Shown here in pieces: positions 1 to 7,869 of a DNA stretch of 64,000 nt; the stretch's first letter is position 1, and every line of letters begins with the position of its first letter. The stretch spans positions 1 through 64,000 of the forward strand of contig CALRTC020000035.1 in the NCBI GenBank assembly GCA_943371025.1, in the 5' to 3' direction. The translations under genes and the position numbers were made by a program. The stretch is from Niveispirillum sp943371025 (lineage in GTDB: Bacteria; Pseudomonadota; Alphaproteobacteria; Azospirillales; Azospirillaceae). The notes beneath the pieces were generated by a model. The model saw only the letters and a program-made list of their open reading frames with translations. It was not told where the DNA came from and did no database searches.

Positions 1-1751
1 TCGATGGCCCCGAGGGTCGTCGTGTTCAGGGTATTCAGCTGCGTCGTCGTCAGGCTGGAAACCTGCGTCGTCGTCAGCTCCGCCACCTGCGTCGTCGTCA
101 GGTTGTTCAGCGCCGTCGAACCCAGGCTACGCACCTGGGTCGTCGTCAGGGCCGCCAGGTCCGTCGTCTCGATGGCCTGCAGGTTGGTGGAGTTCAACAC
201 ATTCAGCTGCGTCGTCGTCAGGCTGGAAACCTGCGTCGTCGTCAGTTCCCCCACCTGCGTCGTAGACAGGTTGTTCAACGCCGTCGAGCCCAGACCGCGC
301 AGCTGCGTCGTCGTCAGGGCCACCAGGTCCGTCGTTTCGATGGCCTGCAGGTTGGTGGAGGTCAGACCGTTCAGCTGCGTCGTCGTCAGGCTGACAACCT
401 GCGTGGTGGTCAGCGAAGCAACGTTGGTCGTATTCAGCGCACTGACCTGGGTCGTCGTCAGGGACGCGATCACCGTCGTGCTCAGCACGCTCACCTGGGT
501 GGTCGACAGAGCGTCAACCTGGGTCGAAGCCAGACCGCGCACCTGGGTCGTCGTCAACACACCCACCTGCGTGGAGGACAGGACGCCGACCTGCGTCGTC
601 GTCAAGCCACCGACCTGCGTGGAGGTCAGGCCCACGATCTGCGTGGTGGTCAGGACACCCAGGTCCGTCGTCTCCATCGCACCCAGCTGGGTGGTGCTGA
701 AAGCACCGACCTGGGCGGCGGAGAAGGCAACGATGTTGGTCGAGGTGATCTCGATCAGGTCCGTCGTTTCCAGCGCCCGGATCTGCGTCGTCGTCAGCGA
801 GTTCAGCTGCGTCGTCGTCAGGCTGGAAACCTGAGTCGTCGTCAGGTTGGCAATCAGCGAAGTCGACAGACCGCGCAGCGTCGTCGTGGTCAGCGACGCC
901 AGGTCCGTCGTCTCCAGCGCTTCCAGGACTGTCGTGTTCAGGGTATTCAGCTGCGTCGTCGTCAGGCTGGAAACCTGCGTCGTCGTCAGTTCCGCCACCT
1001 GCGTCGTCGACAGATTGTTCAGCGCCGTCGAACCCAAACCACGCACCTGAGTCGTCGTCAGGGACGCCAGATCGGTCGTCTCCAGCGCCTGCAGGTTGGT
1101 GGAGTTCAAGACGTTCAGCTGCGTCGTCGTCAGGCTGGAAACCTGCGTCGTCGTCAGTTCCGCCACCTGCGTCGTCGACAGATTGTTCAGCGTCGTCGAA
1201 TTCAGGTTGCGAACCTGGGTCGTCGTCAGCACCGCCAGGTCCGTCGTCTCGATGGCCTGCAGGCTGGTGGAGTTCAGACCGTTCAACTGCGTCGTCGTCA
1301 GGCTGACAACCTGCGTCGTCGTCAGCGCAGCGATATCGGATGTATCAAACGAATTGAGCTGCGTGGAGGTAAGGGCAACAATCTGCGTGGTGCCGAACCC
1401 GACGACCTGCGTCGTGGAAAGGGCGGCGACGGCGGTGGTGGTCAGACCGCTAACCTGAGATGTTGCGAGCGCGGCGATCTGGGTGGTGGTGACGGCACCG
1501 ATCTGCGTGGTGGACAGCCCCGCAAAGTTCGTCGTGGAAAGGGCCCGTACCTGGCTCGTTCCCAACGCTGCGACGACCGTCGTCGAAAGACCGGAAAGCT
1601 GGGTTGTCGCCAACGCACCGAATTGCGTGGTGGACAACGCACCGACCTGGGTGGTGTCAAGCACCTCAGTCTGGGTCGACGTAAGCGACCTCAAGTCTGT
1701 CGTGGAAATTGTTGCCAGGACCGTCGTAGTCAGGCCGGCAATTTGGGTGGT
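1..1751. repeat. 24-bp tandem repeat array with higher-order 168-bp units
   Basis: The basic unit is 24 bp (one octapeptide), with a core such as CGTCGTCGTCAGGCTGGAAA on the plus strand. A 7-octad, 168-bp super-unit begins with identical sequence at 39 and 207, and again at 951 and 1119. The second pair lies exactly 912 bp (38 octads) from the first. All spacings are multiples of 24, so the reading frame is kept throughout. The pattern implies growth of the gene by nested in-frame duplication. Confidence 0.9.
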
Positions 1752-1775
1752 GTTAAAGGAAGAGATGATCGACAT
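1..1775 (-). CDS. Giant Ser/Thr-rich octapeptide-repeat protein, probable type I secretion substrate (N-terminal part; runs off left edge)
   Basis: The minus frame starting at the ATG complementary to 1773-1775 stays open to base 1 (at least 591 residues). A GGAG ribosome-binding site lies 7 bases upstream (complement of 1783-1786). After MSIISSFNTT the whole protein is an uninterrupted run of about 73 octads with consensus [LI]-x-[ST]-T-[QDT]-[VLI]-x-x, for example LTTTQVSS, LNSTNLQA, IETTDLAV. Ser plus Thr make up almost half of it; Cys and aromatic residues are virtually absent. There is no Sec or Tat signal peptide, which fits export by the type I ABC/MFP pair transcribed divergently at 2287-5846; a C-terminal signal would lie outside the window. 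The octad is not the Gly-Asp-rich RTX nonapeptide. It could form a beta-solenoid or short N-capped helices. Adhesin or surface-layer function is an inference. Thr-rich repeats of this style occur in unannotated alphaproteobacterial proteins as far as I recall. Confidence 0.8.
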   Translation of the reverse strand, partial: MSIISSFNTTQIAGLTTTVLATISTTDLRSLTSTQTEVLDTTQVGALSTTQFGALATTQLSGLSTTVVAALGTSQVRALSTTNFAGLSTTQIGAVTTTQIAALATSQVSGLTTTAVAALSTTQVVGFGTTQIVALTSTQLNSFDTSDIAALTTTQVVSLTTTQLNGLNSTSLQAIETTDLAVLTTTQVRNLNSTTLNNLSTTQVAELTTTQVSSLTTTQLNVLNSTNLQALETTDLASLTTTQVRGLGSTALNNLSTTQVAELTTTQVSSLTTTQLNTLNTTVLEALETTDLASLTTTTLRGLSTSLIANLTTTQVSSLTTTQLNSLTTTQIRALETTDLIEITSTNIVAFSAAQVGAFSTTQLGAMETTDLGVLTTTQIVGLTSTQVGGLTTTQVGVLSSTQVGVLTTTQVRGLASTQVDALSTTQVSVLSTTVIASLTTTQVSALNTTNVASLTTTQVVSLTTTQLNGLTSTNLQAIETTDLVALTTTQLRGLGSTALNNLSTTQVGELTTTQVSSLTTTQLNVLNSTNLQAIETTDLAALTTTQVRSLGSTALNNLTTTQVAELTTTQVSSLTTTQLNTLNTTTLGAI

Positions 1776-2286
1776 GGCCGCGCTCCAGATTCTCAGTGTC
1801 AGGTGGAACCACCCAGCAAGACCTCTCTGTCCAGAAGCCCTACCAAGCCGCCGCGACCTACACTCACGCAGAGTTGCCGGCCACGACTAACACCCACACA
1901 ATCTGGAGCCTTCTACCGGATCAAATCGACAGCACTCACCCACGCCAGAAAACTGGCGCATACAAAATAGCTGCCTAATGGTCCCCTTTTGGTATTCGGC
2001 GCCCAAATTTTTTGGGTCTCATTGGATAAAATACCATCCATAAGCACGAGTCAAGTTTCAATCGGAGTACCCCCCATTTTTGGCCCTCAAGCGCAGCCGA
2101 ATTGCCGCTCCATTGCACAAAAGGGGGGCCGGGGCGGTGCGATGCCGCTAATGCCTCCCCCGTGGCGGCCTTTCGCTCCATCGACACCGCCGAATCCGCA
2201 TTTGCGGCTGCTTCCACTTTTTTGTCGTTAATTTTGGCGATTGGCATTAGCCTCACGCCCAGTTGACCGACCCCCTATAGTGGATA
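1776..2286. other. Divergent intergenic region between repeat protein and its exporter
   Basis: About 510 bases, clearly less GC-rich than the flanks, carry no convincing gene. Short open frames exist on both strands (1989-2231 plus, 1975-2256 minus) but they lack ribosome-binding sites and recognisable content. The region must hold the promoters for both the leftward repeat gene and the rightward exporter operon. The most structured part is the nested dyad at 1990-2036. Confidence 0.6.
1990..2036. promoter_or_regulatory. Nested inverted repeat, candidate operator or RNA hairpin
   Basis: An outer pair TGGTATT (1990-1996) / AATACCA (2030-2036) encloses an inner perfect pair CCCAAA (2002-2007) / TTTGGG (2011-2016) with a TTT loop. 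It lies 215 bases from the repeat-gene start and 250 bases from the exporter start. An operator shared by both genes or a leader hairpin is possible. No family of binding protein is recognised. Confidence 0.35.
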
Positions 2287-4428
2287 TTGCGATTGTCCCC
2301 TCATTTGACGGCATTGCGGTGTCTGTTCTTGGTCGCAATGCATCACGGCGTACAATTGTCGCCTGATGAATTGCCGGCTGCCACGGACGGCGAGCTGGTA
2401 TCAACCATTATGCGGACCATGTACCGCGTGGGCCTGCGCACGAAGCTGGTCCGCCACAGCAGCTGGAAATCCGTCTGCAACCTCGGTGGTGGCTATCCGG
2501 CCATCGCGATCCGCAAGGATGGGAGCTGGGTGATCCTGGCCTTTGTGCCGCCGGGTCCCGCAGGCAGCCAGTTCGCGGCCATCCTCGACCCCCAGAACGA
2601 GGGGGCGGGCGTCCAGATGGTTCCGGAAGCCGAATTTCGGGAACAATGGTCGGGTCAGCTTATCCTGACCAAGCGGATCCATGCGCTTCTGGACGAGAAG
2701 CAGCCTTTCGGCTTCCGCTGGTTCATGCCGGAAATCCTGCGCTACGCCAATTTCTTCCGGGGTGTGGCCATTGCTGCCGTGATGTGCAACCTGATCGCAT
2801 TGGCCATGCCGATGCTGTTTCAGGTGCTGATCGACAAGGTCGTCACACATCATTCTTATCAGACGCTGTTCGCGATCGTCTGCATCTATATCCTGTTGAC
2901 CCTTTTCGACGGGTTCTTTGCCTATGTGCGGCAGAACCTGATGACCCTGGCCAGCAACAAGATTGATGCCCGCCTCACCTCGCGGACCTTCCAGCATCTG
3001 CTGAGTCTGCCGTTGAGCTTCTTCGAGAGCAACAGTGCCGGCGTGTTGACGCGGCACATGCAGCAGACGGAGAAGTTGCGGCATTTCCTGACAGGCCGGT
3101 TGTTCCAGTGCTTCCTGGACGGGATCACCCTGCCGGTGCTGCTGGTGCTGCTGGCCATGTATAGCGGGATATTGACGCTGATCGTGCTGGCGTTTTCATT
3201 GGCCATCTCCGGCGTGATCGCCTTCATGGTGCCGATCTATCGATCGCAGTTGAGCCGGCTATATGAAACGGATGCCTCACGCCAGGCGCATCTGGTCGAA
3301 ACCCTGCACAGCATGCGTGCGGTGAAATCGCTGGTGCTGGAGAATTTGCGGCAGACCGCCTGGGACAACAAGGTTGCGCAGGCCGCGCGCAGACATCTGG
3401 ATGTAGCCCGTATCGGCATCCTGGGTGGTGTCCTGACCAACGGGCTGGAAAAGCTGATGCAGATCAGCATTCTGGGTTTCGGGGCGGTCCTGGTGTTCGA
3501 TGGACATCTCAGCCTGGGCGCCCTGGTCGCGTTCAACATGCTGTGCGGCCGGGTGACGGGCCCGCTGCTGCAGATCGTCGCCCTGATCAATGAGTATCAG
3601 GAGGCCGACCTTTCCGTCCGCATGCTGGGCACCGTCATGAACACCCCGGCGGAGCGCAGCGGCAGCATCCGTCAGGCGCGCCCGCCGATCACCGGGGCGA
3701 TGACGTTCGAAGACGTCACTTTCCGTTATGCTCCAGGCGCTTCGCCTGCCCTGAACAAGGTCAGCTTCGATGTCGAGGAGGGGCAGGTCGTCGGTGTCGT
3801 CGGCCGGTCGGGATCGGGCAAGACAACCATTACCCGCATGATCCAGTCCATCCATCTTCCCCAGGAAGGGATGATCAAGCTGAATGGCGTCGACCTCCGC
3901 CATATCGACCTTGACCATCTGCGGCGCAGCATCGGTGTGGTTCTGCAGGACAATCTGCTGTTTCGGGGCACGATCCGCGAAAATATCGCGGCGGCACGCC
4001 CCGACGCGCAGCTGGCCGAGATCATCCAGGCGGCACAGATGGCCGGTGCCGACGAGTTCATCGACCGGCTGCCCATGTCCTACGATACGATGGTGGAGGA
4101 AAACGCCTCCAACTTCTCCGGCGGACAGCGCCAGCGCATCGCCATCGCCCGCGCCCTGGTCACCCATCCACGCCTGCTGATCTTCGACGAGGCCACGAGC
4201 GCGCTGGACCCGGACAGCGAAGCTATCGTCCAAAGGAACCTGACCCGCATCGCCGAGGGCCGGACGATGCTGATCGTCTCCCATCGGCTTTCTTCACTGG
4301 TCAAGGCGGACAAGATCCTGGTCCTTGAACAGGGTCGTCTCATCGACTGCGCCCCCCACGCCGTCTTGCTGCAACGCTGCGACATTTATCGGCACCTATG
4401 GCAAACCCAGACACAGCACATCCATTGA
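2287..4428 (+). CDS. Type I secretion system ABC transporter/permease with degenerate C39-like domain (HlyB/LapB type)
   Basis: This 713-residue protein is an inner-membrane exporter subunit that drives one-step secretion of an unfolded substrate. Residues 1-130 are a C39-like domain without the catalytic Cys motif, so it should bind substrate and not cleave it (as in HlyB). About 155-430 is the membrane domain. The nucleotide-binding domain has Walker A GRSGSGKTT (about 506-514), the signature SGGQRQR (about 611), Walker B LLIFDEATSALD and the H-loop SHR. The TTG start is the first start after an in-frame stop, and it keeps the conserved LTALRCLFLVAMHHG helix; ATG 2338 is the alternative. 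The next gene overlaps its end by 31 bases, so the two are one operon. The divergent repeat protein is the obvious cargo (inference). Confidence 0.9.
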   Translation: MRLSPHLTALRCLFLVAMHHGVQLSPDELPAATDGELVSTIMRTMYRVGLRTKLVRHSSWKSVCNLGGGYPAIAIRKDGSWVILAFVPPGPAGSQFAAILDPQNEGAGVQMVPEAEFREQWSGQLILTKRIHALLDEKQPFGFRWFMPEILRYANFFRGVAIAAVMCNLIALAMPMLFQVLIDKVVTHHSYQTLFAIVCIYILLTLFDGFFAYVRQNLMTLASNKIDARLTSRTFQHLLSLPLSFFESNSAGVLTRHMQQTEKLRHFLTGRLFQCFLDGITLPVLLVLLAMYSGILTLIVLAFSLAISGVIAFMVPIYRSQLSRLYETDASRQAHLVETLHSMRAVKSLVLENLRQTAWDNKVAQAARRHLDVARIGILGGVLTNGLEKLMQISILGFGAVLVFDGHLSLGALVAFNMLCGRVTGPLLQIVALINEYQEADLSVRMLGTVMNTPAERSGSIRQARPPITGAMTFEDVTFRYAPGASPALNKVSFDVEEGQVVGVVGRSGSGKTTITRMIQSIHLPQEGMIKLNGVDLRHIDLDHLRRSIGVVLQDNLLFRGTIRENIAAARPDAQLAEIIQAAQMAGADEFIDRLPMSYDTMVEENASNFSGGQRQRIAIARALVTHPRLLIFDEATSALDPDSEAIVQRNLTRIAEGRTMLIVSHRLSSLVKADKILVLEQGRLIDCAPHAVLLQRCDIYRHLWQTQTQHIH

Positions 4429-5846
4429 AACGGGCTCTGAATCCCCTGCGAGAGCGCTGGCGTCAGGTCATCGGACAACAGGCGCCGCGCCCCTATGTCG
4501 CGCCCGAGGCTATGGAGTTCCAATCCGATCTTGAAGTGGTGATTGCCGAGCCGGCGCCCCCGATCCTGGGGCGCCCCCATCTCGTCGTCGCCGGCATGCT
4601 GGTCTTGGCCGGCATCGTCGCATCGCTCATCCAGGTCGATATGGTGGTCGTGGCGCCCGGACGTCTGGTCACACAGTCGCCGCCCATCATTCTGCAACCG
4701 ATGGCCCTGTCGATCGTCACGGAAATGCGGGTCAAGCCAGGGGAGGTTGTCCGACAGGGGCAGGTTCTGGCCACACTGGACCCGACCTTCACTGCTGCCG
4801 ACCGTTCGTCCCTGTCATCGCAGCAGAAGACGCTGTTCGCCCTGCTGCGCCGGCTGGAACTGGAGTCGGCGGGCAAGCCGTTGCCTGACAGCATGACCCG
4901 GGACCCCGACCCGGACATGGTGCTGCAGACGACGCTGTTCCACCAGCGATCGGCGCAATACCAGTCACGTCTCGCCGCCTTCGACGGCCAGATCAGCAGT
5001 GACGAAACCGCCCTGCGCTCCGCCGAGGACGATGAGAAGTCACTGTCGCAGCAATTGGATGTGGCGCAGGACGTCGAAAACCTGCGTGCCGAGCTGTTCA
5101 AGGGCCAGACCGGGTCACGGTTGCAGTTGCTGGAGGCGCGGTCGGTCCGTCTGGAGACGGAGCGGTCCCTGCAAGCCACCCGGAACAAGATCCAGGAACT
5201 GCGATTCGCGCTGGCAGCCCGGCGTGCGGAGCGACAGAACTTCGTGGACGACTGGCAACGGCAGCTGCTGGAGCAGCTGGTTGAAACTAGGCGCGATGCG
5301 GCACAGGTCGACGAGGCGTTGACCAAGGCCGTGCGCATGAACGATCTGGTCGAACTGACAGCACCGGCCGACGCCATCGTGCAGGAAGTGGCCAAACGGT
5401 CCAACGGCTCCATCGCACGCGAAGCCGAGGCGCTGATTACCCTGATTCCCCTGGACAGCCCGTTGCTGGCGGATGTCACCATCGGCTCCGCCGACATCGG
5501 CTATGTCCGTCTGGGCGATGAGGTCGAGGTGAAGGTCGACCCGTTTCCGTTTCAGCGCCATGGCATGCTGAAGGGGCGGATGCGCTCGATCAGTCAGGAA
5601 TCCTATGTGGTTGGAGCCACCGGGGAGCAACTGGACGCACTGCGATCGCCGGTCATTTCCAGCGCCTATGTGCACAAGGCGCAGGTAGAGCTGCTGACGA
5701 CCGAGCTGCGGCGGATGCCGGAAGGCACCGCCTTGACCGCCGGGATGACGGTGCGGGCCGAAATCAAGGTCGGCAGCCGCTCCGTCATGTCCTATTTCCT
5801 TTATCCGATCCTGCGCGGTCTGGATGAAAGCATCCGAGAGCCGTAA
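4398..5846 (+). CDS. HlyD-family type I secretion membrane fusion protein
   Basis: A 482-residue periplasmic adaptor that links the ABC exporter to a TolC-type outer-membrane channel (no tolC gene lies in this window). It has an N-terminal cytoplasmic tail, one transmembrane segment at about residues 56-80 (HLVVAGMLVLAGIVAS), a first lipoyl half (PGRLVTQSPPIILQP), a long coiled-coil hairpin at about 130-330 rich in Gln, Arg and Glu, and then the second lipoyl/beta-barrel part. The length matches HlyD/LapC proteins. It overlaps the ABC gene by 31 bases. A perfect 14-bp inverted repeat straddles its stop codon. Confidence 0.92.
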   Translation: MANPDTAHPLKRALNPLRERWRQVIGQQAPRPYVAPEAMEFQSDLEVVIAEPAPPILGRPHLVVAGMLVLAGIVASLIQVDMVVVAPGRLVTQSPPIILQPMALSIVTEMRVKPGEVVRQGQVLATLDPTFTAADRSSLSSQQKTLFALLRRLELESAGKPLPDSMTRDPDPDMVLQTTLFHQRSAQYQSRLAAFDGQISSDETALRSAEDDEKSLSQQLDVAQDVENLRAELFKGQTGSRLQLLEARSVRLETERSLQATRNKIQELRFALAARRAERQNFVDDWQRQLLEQLVETRRDAAQVDEALTKAVRMNDLVELTAPADAIVQEVAKRSNGSIAREAEALITLIPLDSPLLADVTIGSADIGYVRLGDEVEVKVDPFPFQRHGMLKGRMRSISQESYVVGATGEQLDALRSPVISSAYVHKAQVELLTTELRRMPEGTALTAGMTVRAEIKVGSRSVMSYFLYPILRGLDESIREP

Positions 5847-5865
5847 CCAATCGGCTCTCGGATGC
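5830..5865. terminator. Perfect hairpin straddling the hlyD-like stop codon
   Basis: GCATCCGAGAGCCG (5830-5843) pairs perfectly with CGGCTCTCGGATGC (5852-5865) around an 8-base loop that contains the TAA stop. It sits between convergent genes. There is no U-tract, so it may be a bidirectional 3'-end stabiliser or a weak terminator. Confidence 0.6.
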
Positions 5866-5869
5866 CCGG

Positions 5870-7834
5870 TCAGTCAGGCTGACGCCACAGGCGCTGATCG
5901 TAGGGAATGGGGGAATAGGCATTGTGCCAGGCCAGCGCGGTCCGATAGCGCTGTTCATAGTCCGGCAGGAAGCCAAACTCCTCGGCATCATGGTTGAAGT
6001 CGCTGCCGATATCCCCATAGAGGCGGATGTTGGTCATGTCGGGAATCGGCAGGCGTCCTGCTTCCCAATCCGCCCACATCCGGTCGAACGCGTCCTCCAT
6101 TGATCGCGCCATCAGATTGGTATCGAACAAGGCGCAGGTGTCACGCGCCGCCCGCAGCTTTTCCCGGGCAGCCGCCAGTTCCTCGGGATGGGTCGCCAAT
6201 CGCACCGCCGTTTCCACATAGTCGCGCGGACCGGAGCAGACAAGATCGGGAAGGCCGGCCGAATGCACCAGGCTGGCACAGACACGCGACGCAAAGGTGC
6301 GGCCCGGGACCGTGACGACGGGTACACCCATCCACAACGCATCCGATGCCGTGGTGTGGGCACCGTAGGGCGCGCTGTCCAGAAAGACGTCCACGACCTT
6401 GTAGCGCGCCAGATGGTCCGGTGAGGCGGTGAACGGGGCACAGATGAACCGGGCCTGGTCGACACCCGCCGCCGTCAGGCGCTCGCGCAATTCGACTTCG
6501 ACATGGTCACCGGGTTGCAGCATCCACAACACGCTGTTTTCAACCCGCTTCAAAATCTCGATCCAGCGGGCGAACGTGAAGCGGGTCAGTTTCTGCTGAC
6601 CGTTGAAGCAGGCATAGATGAACGCATCCTTGGGCAACCCATATTGTTCAGGCACCGGTACACCGGGGGCCACGACCCGGTGCCTGTCATTGGGCTGATA
6701 ACAAGGGACGCGTTCCACCTTCTCTGTGTAATATTTCTCCATCTCCGGCGGGATGATGACATTGTCGGCCAGGATGTAATGGTGGAAGGGGCTGCCCATG
6801 GTGCCGGGATAGCCCAGCCAGTTCACGATGATGGGTGCCGGGCGCCGGGACAGCAGACGGGTGCGCGCATCGCGCGTGTGGCCGTTGATGTCGATCAGGA
6901 TGTCGATACCGCGTTCCTCGATCAGGGCCGCCGCATCGGGATCCGACATCGGTGTTATATCGACCCAGTAATCAACACTGTTGCGGATTCGCGTCTTCAG
7001 ACCGTCATCGTGGGGCACACCGCAATAAAAGACACTGACCTCGATCCGCGTCCGGTCATGCAGACCGAACAGTTCCGCCGTCAGGTGCCCGATGGCATGG
7101 GCGCGCAGATCCGATGACAAATATCCAATGCGCAGTCGTCCGTCGGGATGACGGCGACGGTAAGCGAAATCAGCATTCGTCTTGAAGCTGTCCGGCATGC
7201 CCACATCATGCGCCACATAGTGATAGGCGTTGGCCAGGGACAGCAGGGGATCATCCGTGTAATAGGCCATGCTGAGCGGGGCCATCACCAGGTTCATCTG
7301 CTTGGTCGTCACCTCGCCCACGGGCTGCAGAAGCGGCCACTTGCACTGGCGCTGACGCACATTCACCCAATGCACGATTTCTTCACGCGAATGCGGCCGG
7401 ATCTCCAGCGTCCTGCGCAGCAGATTTTCCGTTTCGGCGGTCATCTTCTGCTCGCTCAGCACCCGGCCCAGCTGCTTGATGGCCGTCACCTTGTAGCTGA
7501 TCGTCTCCTGATTGACGTTCCCCAGAAGGCCAAGCGCGTGCCGCCAGTAATTGATGGCCATTTCGGCCTGGCCCAGGCGCTCCAGACACGAGCCCAGCGA
7601 AATGACGGCCGGCACAAAGTCCGGCCGCTGGCCGATGATTTCGTTGAAGATAATCAGGGCGCCATGCAGGTCGCCCTGATTCATCTTCACGGTGCCGAGA
7701 TTGAAGCGCGCCGCCTGGATGGCGGGGTCATCGGGGTGTGAAGCGATCCACCCGGTATAAAGCTCAGCAACCCCATTCGTGTCGCCACGACGTTCAAACT
7801 CGGCTGCAGCCGCGAAAAGTTGAAGAATGTCCAT
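5870..7834 (-). CDS. TPR-containing O-linked GlcNAc transferase (GT41, SPINDLY-type) family glycosyltransferase
   Basis: About 654 residues, predicted cytoplasmic and without a signal peptide. Residues 1-160 form a short TPR array (for example the NPAIQAARFNLGTVKMNQGD-like helices). The C-terminal two thirds carry the GT41 hallmarks: RIGYLSSDLRAHAIGHL, GIDILIDINGHT, NWLGYPGTMG, FNGQQKLTRFTFARW, and DVFLDSAPYGAHTTASDAL followed by WMGVPVVTVPG. Family members transfer sugars from nucleotide donors to Ser/Thr (or Asn) of proteins; in bacteria they are known for flagellin and adhesin glycosylation. The start is taken at ATG 7834; an upstream in-frame TTG at 7861 is less likely. It lies 35 bases after the UDP-glucuronate decarboxylase gene, so the two are an operon. 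The Ser/Thr-rich repeat protein 4 kb away is the candidate acceptor (inference). Confidence 0.9.
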   Translation of the reverse strand: MDILQLFAAAAEFERRGDTNGVAELYTGWIASHPDDPAIQAARFNLGTVKMNQGDLHGALIIFNEIIGQRPDFVPAVISLGSCLERLGQAEMAINYWRHALGLLGNVNQETISYKVTAIKQLGRVLSEQKMTAETENLLRRTLEIRPHSREEIVHWVNVRQRQCKWPLLQPVGEVTTKQMNLVMAPLSMAYYTDDPLLSLANAYHYVAHDVGMPDSFKTNADFAYRRRHPDGRLRIGYLSSDLRAHAIGHLTAELFGLHDRTRIEVSVFYCGVPHDDGLKTRIRNSVDYWVDITPMSDPDAAALIEERGIDILIDINGHTRDARTRLLSRRPAPIIVNWLGYPGTMGSPFHHYILADNVIIPPEMEKYYTEKVERVPCYQPNDRHRVVAPGVPVPEQYGLPKDAFIYACFNGQQKLTRFTFARWIEILKRVENSVLWMLQPGDHVEVELRERLTAAGVDQARFICAPFTASPDHLARYKVVDVFLDSAPYGAHTTASDALWMGVPVVTVPGRTFASRVCASLVHSAGLPDLVCSGPRDYVETAVRLATHPEELAAAREKLRAARDTCALFDTNLMARSMEDAFDRMWADWEAGRLPIPDMTNIRLYGDIGSDFNHDAEEFGFLPDYEQRYRTALAWHNAYSPIPYDQRLWRQPD

Positions 7835-7869
7835 GTGGACCGGCCCCGATGACAACGACAAGGCAGGGA

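Noticed and set aside
1..1751. CRISPR-like array of 24-bp repeats
   Set aside because: Repeats are directly contiguous without unique spacers and encode a continuous peptide repeat.
4..1890. Val/Arg/Cys-rich plus-strand open frames (CVVVRLETCVVVSS...) over the left end
   Set aside because: They are the antisense shadow of the octapeptide-repeat gene. The minus frame has a ribosome-binding site, a regular Thr-rich repeat and stays open to the edge; the plus frames are broken and lack starts with support.
1975..2256. Possible 93-residue gene in the divergent gap, minus strand
   Set aside because: No ribosome-binding site, no recognisable content, overlaps the nested dyad, and the region is AT-richer than coding DNA here.
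2263..2281. TTGACC and TATAGT as a promoter for the exporter
   Set aside because: The spacer is only 7 bases, far too short for a sigma-70 promoter.
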